Of a DNA stretch of 27,824 bases, positions 24,807 to 27,824 are shown piece by piece. The notes beneath the pieces were generated by a model. The model saw only the letters and a list, made by a program, of their open reading frames with translations. It made no database searches and had not been told where the DNA came from. Positions within the stretch are counted from its first letter, which is position 1; each line of letters starts with the position of its first letter. The stretch covers positions 1 to 27,824 of the forward strand of contig CAZEER010000026.1 in assembly GCA_964511215.1 (NCBI GenBank), in the 5' to 3' direction. The position numbers and the translations under genes were made by a program. The DNA is from CAZEER01 sp964511215 (GTDB lineage: Bacteria; Fidelibacterota; Marinisomatia; Marinisomatales; UBA1611).

Positions 24807-25933
24807 TAATCTCCTGAATAGGGATGATCTAAATATTTCTTAGCAGTACTCATAGCACTAGAAAAATTATTTAGTTCGATACATTTATTGTAACTTTTTC
24901 TTGCGTTATTTCTTCTATATAATTTATCATGCACCATTCCCTGCAGGAGATATGCATTCCCCAATACAATATCAAGCTCACCTGTGTATTGATTTATAGC
25001 TTGATCTAAGAGTGACAGTGTTTTGGTAAAATCACCTTTATAAAAACTGCTTAAGGCTTTTTCATAATTTTGATAGGGTGTATACCACTCTCTCTGTCTA
25101 TTTGTTAAACTACTTAATATAATATCCATATCTTCTAATATTAAGCTAGATTCAGTTATTTTACCTGCTCGAATCAACGACTCAAAGTATAGTAAATTAA
25201 AATAATAATTATTAGGGAAATGTTTAACAAGATCCCTCGAATGTTCGAGAGATAGTAATGGATCATTCTCTACCCAAAGGTATAGATTACATAATATTGC
25301 TTTTGCTTCAATCCAAGACCATTGCCCCCTATCAGCGGCAATTGCAATTTTTTCAAGTCCCGATTCTGTAGATGCTTCAAGACCATAAATTTTAACTGCC
25401 CATTTCAATATAACATTGCTGATTCCAGCATAATATTCTATGATACCAATTGGTAACATAGAATCAATAATTTCGGGAGCATTATCCGATACATCTTCAA
25501 TAATTCTAAATCCCTTATACGCACGATACAGTGTCTTTAACCATTCTTTTCTACCTAGACTCACTCGAGCAGTTAGTCCTATCGCTGAACCCTGGTATAA
25601 TCTATAATTAGGATCATATTTATATTTTAAAGCTAATTCCTCATATATTGACTGGATTTCAATGAGATCTTTTTCAAGGATACTATAGGTTTCTTCTACA
25701 GGGCTCGTCGCCTGGCTTTTAACCCAACGAGAAGCAGCCCAAATCAAGTGCACCCCTGGGTGGTCTGGGTATTCCTCTCTGGCTTGACTTAGTATAGAGA
25801 CAGCCCGGTCAAAATCATAGTTATAGAAGGCATATACACCCTCTTGCACTAATGAATCGCCTCTGTAATAGTCACTACTACAGTAAACTGTGGAAGAAAA
25901 TATAACCGCAATTAAAACTATGCGGAGAAACAT
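24806..25933 (-). CDS. Exported TPR-like helical repeat protein
   Basis: A 375-residue protein with an N-terminal signal sequence (MFLRIVLIAVIFSSTVYC, possible cleavage near SS). Its mature part is almost all helical. TPR-like repeats are visible: EGVYAFYNYDFDRAVSILSQAREEYPDHPG near the N-terminus, FNLLYFESLIRAGKITESSLIL, YEKALSSFYKGDFTKTLSLLDQAI and GNAYLLQGMVHDKLYRRNNARKSYNKCIEL near the C-terminus. TPRs mediate protein contacts. No enzymatic motif is seen and no specific family recognised. It overlaps ispG by one base (TAATG) and follows another TPR protein, but a link to isoprenoid synthesis is not implied. VYCSS could be read as a lipobox with Tyr at -1, which is poor. Confidence 0.8.
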   Translation of the reverse strand: MFLRIVLIAVIFSSTVYCSSDYYRGDSLVQEGVYAFYNYDFDRAVSILSQAREEYPDHPGVHLIWAASRWVKSQATSPVEETYSILEKDLIEIQSIYEELALKYKYDPNYRLYQGSAIGLTARVSLGRKEWLKTLYRAYKGFRIIEDVSDNAPEIIDSMLPIGIIEYYAGISNVILKWAVKIYGLEASTESGLEKIAIAADRGQWSWIEAKAILCNLYLWVENDPLLSLEHSRDLVKHFPNNYYFNLLYFESLIRAGKITESSLILEDMDIILSSLTNRQREWYTPYQNYEKALSSFYKGDFTKTLSLLDQAINQYTGELDIVLGNAYLLQGMVHDKLYRRNNARKSYNKCIELNNFSSAMSTAKKYLDHPYSGD

Positions 25934-25986
25934 TAATAATCGCCGGTCTTCTTTAATTTAAAAATTAAGTTAAAAGTATTAAAAAT

Positions 25987-27567
25987 TTAAGAGCCTTGAG
26001 CAGATAGGATAATCCAACCTTTTGACTCATTATTATTGGGTTTTATCTCTAGGCTTCTTTCCCATGCGGCACGAGCTAATTGTTTTTCATTCATCTCCCA
26101 ATAGGTGATACCCATCCCCATATAGGCATCTGCATCATTCGGTATTAACTCTAGAACCTCTTGAAAGGCGATAAGAGACTCATTAAACATATTTTTTTCA
26201 CGATAATATTTCCCTAAAACACCCATTGCTCCTGGAAGCCAGGTAGAATGATTGTTATTAATTGAAAGTGCATTCTTAAAAGCCTGTCGCCCCATAGTAG
26301 GATTTCCAACTCGATTAAATTCTACTGCCATAATATAGTAGGTCTGAGGGAGTAATGTTTTAACAATTGGATCATTAGGTCTATAGTGAAGTAGATCTTC
26401 CCATGCTCCTGCTGTTCTACCCCACTCATGCGCATTAAAATAGCTTAGGCCCTGCATATAGCGGTAGTCACTATTGTCAGGATCTAGGTAGACAGCATCA
26501 CTATATGATAGTGCTGCATATACATATTTACCTTGGTCAAAATACAGATCCGCTAGAGAGATATGAGGCTTCACATTTTTAGGATCTACTTTTATAGCTC
26601 TCTGAAATGAGCGTTTTGCATCCTCAGAGCGTCCCAGTCTAAGTTGATTCTCGCCTGTGAGTTGAATAAATCCACTCTGATCAGGATATTTTTCAATACC
26701 CTCTTCAGCTAGATTAAGAGCCTCTGCATAATTACTTGAAGCCATAGCTTCTCTTACCATTGTAATTTGTTTCGCTGGACCATCAGGTTGTTTTTGAGAT
26801 GAATAGCCTAGTAACTCTCTGCTAAGCTCTACCTGTTCTTCTGTGTGCATAAACATCGACATCGCATCTATAGTCGCTTTATGATTAGGATCTAGGTACA
26901 GCGCTTCTTCAAACGAATATTTTGCTTTTTGGTATTCACCAAGATTAGCATAGAGAGAGCCTAGAAAAAAATGAGAGTCTGGATTATTAGGATTTTTTCC
27001 TACCTCCCTAAGGTAAACATCTTTGGCGGATGAATAATCCCCATTTGCTTCATAATGCAAACCTAGCTGCCGCTGGACATATAGATTATCAGGGTTCATT
27101 CTAGATTCTTTTTCAAAATCTTCGGTCGAAAAAAATGTTTTTGAATCTATCGATACAGGTTGCACATTGCCCTGCTCTTCATAGAAATATCTTGTAGCAC
27201 GAGCCAGTTCCTTATTTGATGCTTTTAGCTCACCAGTCAGATTAAATAACTCATCTGCGTAAGATGCAGCACTAATTTGTTTTACTTTTTTTGTAGTAGA
27301 AGATTCAATTGCTTCTGGATCAGTATTAGTTTTCTCTTCATCACTTGACTTCTTCTTCTTTTTCTTCTTTTTCTTCTTTTTAGAAGATTTTTTCTTGCTC
27401 GAAGATTTTTTCTTGCTCGAAGATTTTTTCTTGCTCGAAGATTTTTTCTTTTTTTTCTTCTTTTTCTTCTGTTGTGCAACTAACTCTGAATGCACCCATC
27501 CCATATCTGAAAGGGGGACTGCCCCAATCAAAATCAAATACAATAATATATGTTTAATGAATTTCAT
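25987..27567 (-). CDS. Exported TPR protein with long Lys/Ser tract
   Basis: A 526-residue protein. A hydrophobic leader (ILLYLILIGAVPL, about residues 7-19) ends near LVAQQ. It is followed at once by about 40 residues made only of Lys and Ser, including SSSKKK units repeated in tandem (about residues 34-73). An acidic/Thr linker follows. From about residue 160 on, TPR repeats: LYVQRQLGLHYEANGDYSSAKDVYLR, HFFLGSLYANLGEYQKAKYSFEEALYLDPN, KPHISLADLYFDQGKYVYAALSYSDAV and AYMGMGITYWEMNEKQLARAAWERSLEIKPN. The TPR array points to scaffolding; the polycationic tract could bind LPS, peptidoglycan or nucleic acid. No family-specific function is recognised. The ATG at 27567 gives a proper signal peptide; Shine-Dalgarno is not evident. 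Confidence 0.85.
   Translation of the reverse strand: MKFIKHILLYLILIGAVPLSDMGWVHSELVAQQKKKKKKKKKSSSKKKSSSKKKSSSKKKSSKKKKKKKKKKKSSDEEKTNTDPEAIESSTTKKVKQISAASYADELFNLTGELKASNKELARATRYFYEEQGNVQPVSIDSKTFFSTEDFEKESRMNPDNLYVQRQLGLHYEANGDYSSAKDVYLREVGKNPNNPDSHFFLGSLYANLGEYQKAKYSFEEALYLDPNHKATIDAMSMFMHTEEQVELSRELLGYSSQKQPDGPAKQITMVREAMASSNYAEALNLAEEGIEKYPDQSGFIQLTGENQLRLGRSEDAKRSFQRAIKVDPKNVKPHISLADLYFDQGKYVYAALSYSDAVYLDPDNSDYRYMQGLSYFNAHEWGRTAGAWEDLLHYRPNDPIVKTLLPQTYYIMAVEFNRVGNPTMGRQAFKNALSINNNHSTWLPGAMGVLGKYYREKNMFNESLIAFQEVLELIPNDADAYMGMGITYWEMNEKQLARAAWERSLEIKPNNNESKGWIILSAQGS
27383..27450 (-). repeat. 18-bp tandem repeat encoding SSSKKK units
   Basis: Three identical 18-base units at 27383-27400, 27401-27418 and 27419-27436, plus a partial fourth, within a longer A/G-rich (minus strand) tract from about 27344 to 27471. 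Each unit encodes six residues, KKKSSS. Length changes by whole units keep the frame, so copy number could vary between strains by slippage. Confidence 0.9.
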
Positions 27568-27649
27568 GAAGTCATATTCTTGATTTAGAGAGTTAAGTTA
27601 CAAATTTTGACTGATTTTGAAAGCATTTTTTATTATTTTAATAAACCAC

Positions 27650-27671
27650 CCTAAAATTATATAATTCTAGG
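27650..27671 (-). terminator. Possible terminator hairpin after the dockerin gene
   Basis: The minus strand shows a 22-base inverted repeat with nine-pair arms (CCTAGAATT and AATTTTAGG, one G-U pair) and a four-base loop. It lies four bases after the stop codon at 27675. The stem is AT-rich and what follows (GTGGTTTATT) is only partly U-rich, so termination strength is uncertain. Confidence 0.45.
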
Positions 27672-27674
27672 ATA

Positions 27675-27824
27675 TTATCTATAATAATTCATGATAAATT
27701 GTATTAATTGATTCACGTCACTTTCATCTACTATACCATCACGATTATAATCAGCAGGAGGTGTCGGAACATATCCATAGCCTGATGACATATCAGTAAT
27801 AAATAAAATATCCATTATATCTAT
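27675..27824 (-). CDS. C-terminal end of a dockerin-repeat protein (partial)
   Basis: The last 49 codons of a gene that continues beyond the window. The fragment ends in a dockerin type I-like, EF-hand-like calcium loop: DYNRDGIVDESDVNQLIQFI, with Asp/Asn at the usual 1, 3, 5 and 12 positions. It is preceded by what looks like the tail of an earlier copy (IDIMDILFITD) and a Gly/Pro-rich linker. Two copies at a C-terminus fit a dockerin module, here probably an extracellular protein stabiliser or attachment module, not proof of a cellulosome. No cohesin is visible in the window. The stop is TAA at 27675-27677. Confidence 0.75.
   Translation of the reverse strand: MDIMDILFITDMSSGYGYVPTPPADYNRDGIVDESDVNQLIQFIMNYYR

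Noticed and set aside
25953..25968. Terminator at TTAATTT/AAATTAA after the TPR gene
   Set aside because: The stem is all A-T with a two-base loop and no U-tract; such matches are expected by chance at this composition.
27383..27450. Possible CRISPR-like array because of regular repeats
   Set aside because: Units are contiguous with no spacers, lie in frame inside a gene, and encode a simple SSSKKK tract.
27395..27583. Plus-strand open frame rich in Phe and Leu, opposite the Lys/Ser tract
   Set aside because: It is the antisense shadow of the AAG/AAA/TCT repeats of the TPR protein gene; low-complexity sequence with no family resemblance.
27675..27824. Cellulosome locus
   Set aside because: Only one C-terminal dockerin-like fragment is visible; no cohesin, scaffoldin or glycoside hydrolase is in the window.

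Overview
The window is an AT-rich bacterial chromosome segment. Every gene I can support is on the minus strand, so transcription runs from high to low coordinates. The gene content points to the Fibrobacteres-Chlorobi-Bacteroidetes (FCB) side of the tree. The clues are a secreted M1 peptidase with a PNPFNP-type C-terminal sorting domain, signal peptides ending in -GQ or -AQ, the long (insert-containing) form of IspG, ASPIC/UnbV propeller proteins, and weak or absent Shine-Dalgarno sequences at many starts. My best guess is a marine Candidatus Neomarinimicrobiota (SAR406) relative. That is an inference from gene style, not from a marker phylogeny.

Layout in transcription order (high to low). 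27.8-24.8 kb: the C-terminal end of a dockerin-repeat protein, a secreted TPR protein with a long Lys/Ser tract, and a helical-repeat secreted protein overlapping ispG. 24.8-22.2 kb: ispG, then two small envelope proteins of unknown function. 22.1-16.4 kb: a tightly packed run with abutting or overlapping genes: M1 aminopeptidase, folB, folK, deoxynucleoside kinase, a 59-residue membrane protein, DoxX, a predicted beta-barrel, rsmE and a HIT hydrolase. 16.1-8.6 kb: a five-gene surface cassette of two MORN-repeat lipoproteins and three seven-bladed FG-GAP/ASPIC-UnbV propellers. 8.5-0.5 kb: a small unknown protein, smc, an MscS channel, a DUF423 membrane protein, an APC permease coupled to a homocysteine S-methyltransferase, and dut. 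0.3-0 kb: groES and the first four codons of groEL.

Housekeeping functions are chromosome structure (smc), chaperonin (groES-groEL), isoprenoid synthesis (ispG), folate synthesis (folB-folK), nucleotide pools (deoxynucleoside kinase and dut) and ribosome modification (rsmE). The distinctive part is the 7.5 kb MORN-lipoprotein/UnbV-propeller cassette. It looks like a [MORN lipoprotein + propeller] unit that was duplicated, giving two pairs plus one extra propeller, all predicted to be exported. It is the best candidate here for an uncharacterised system, probably at the cell surface and calcium-dependent. No mobile elements, CRISPR arrays, tRNAs or rRNAs were seen.
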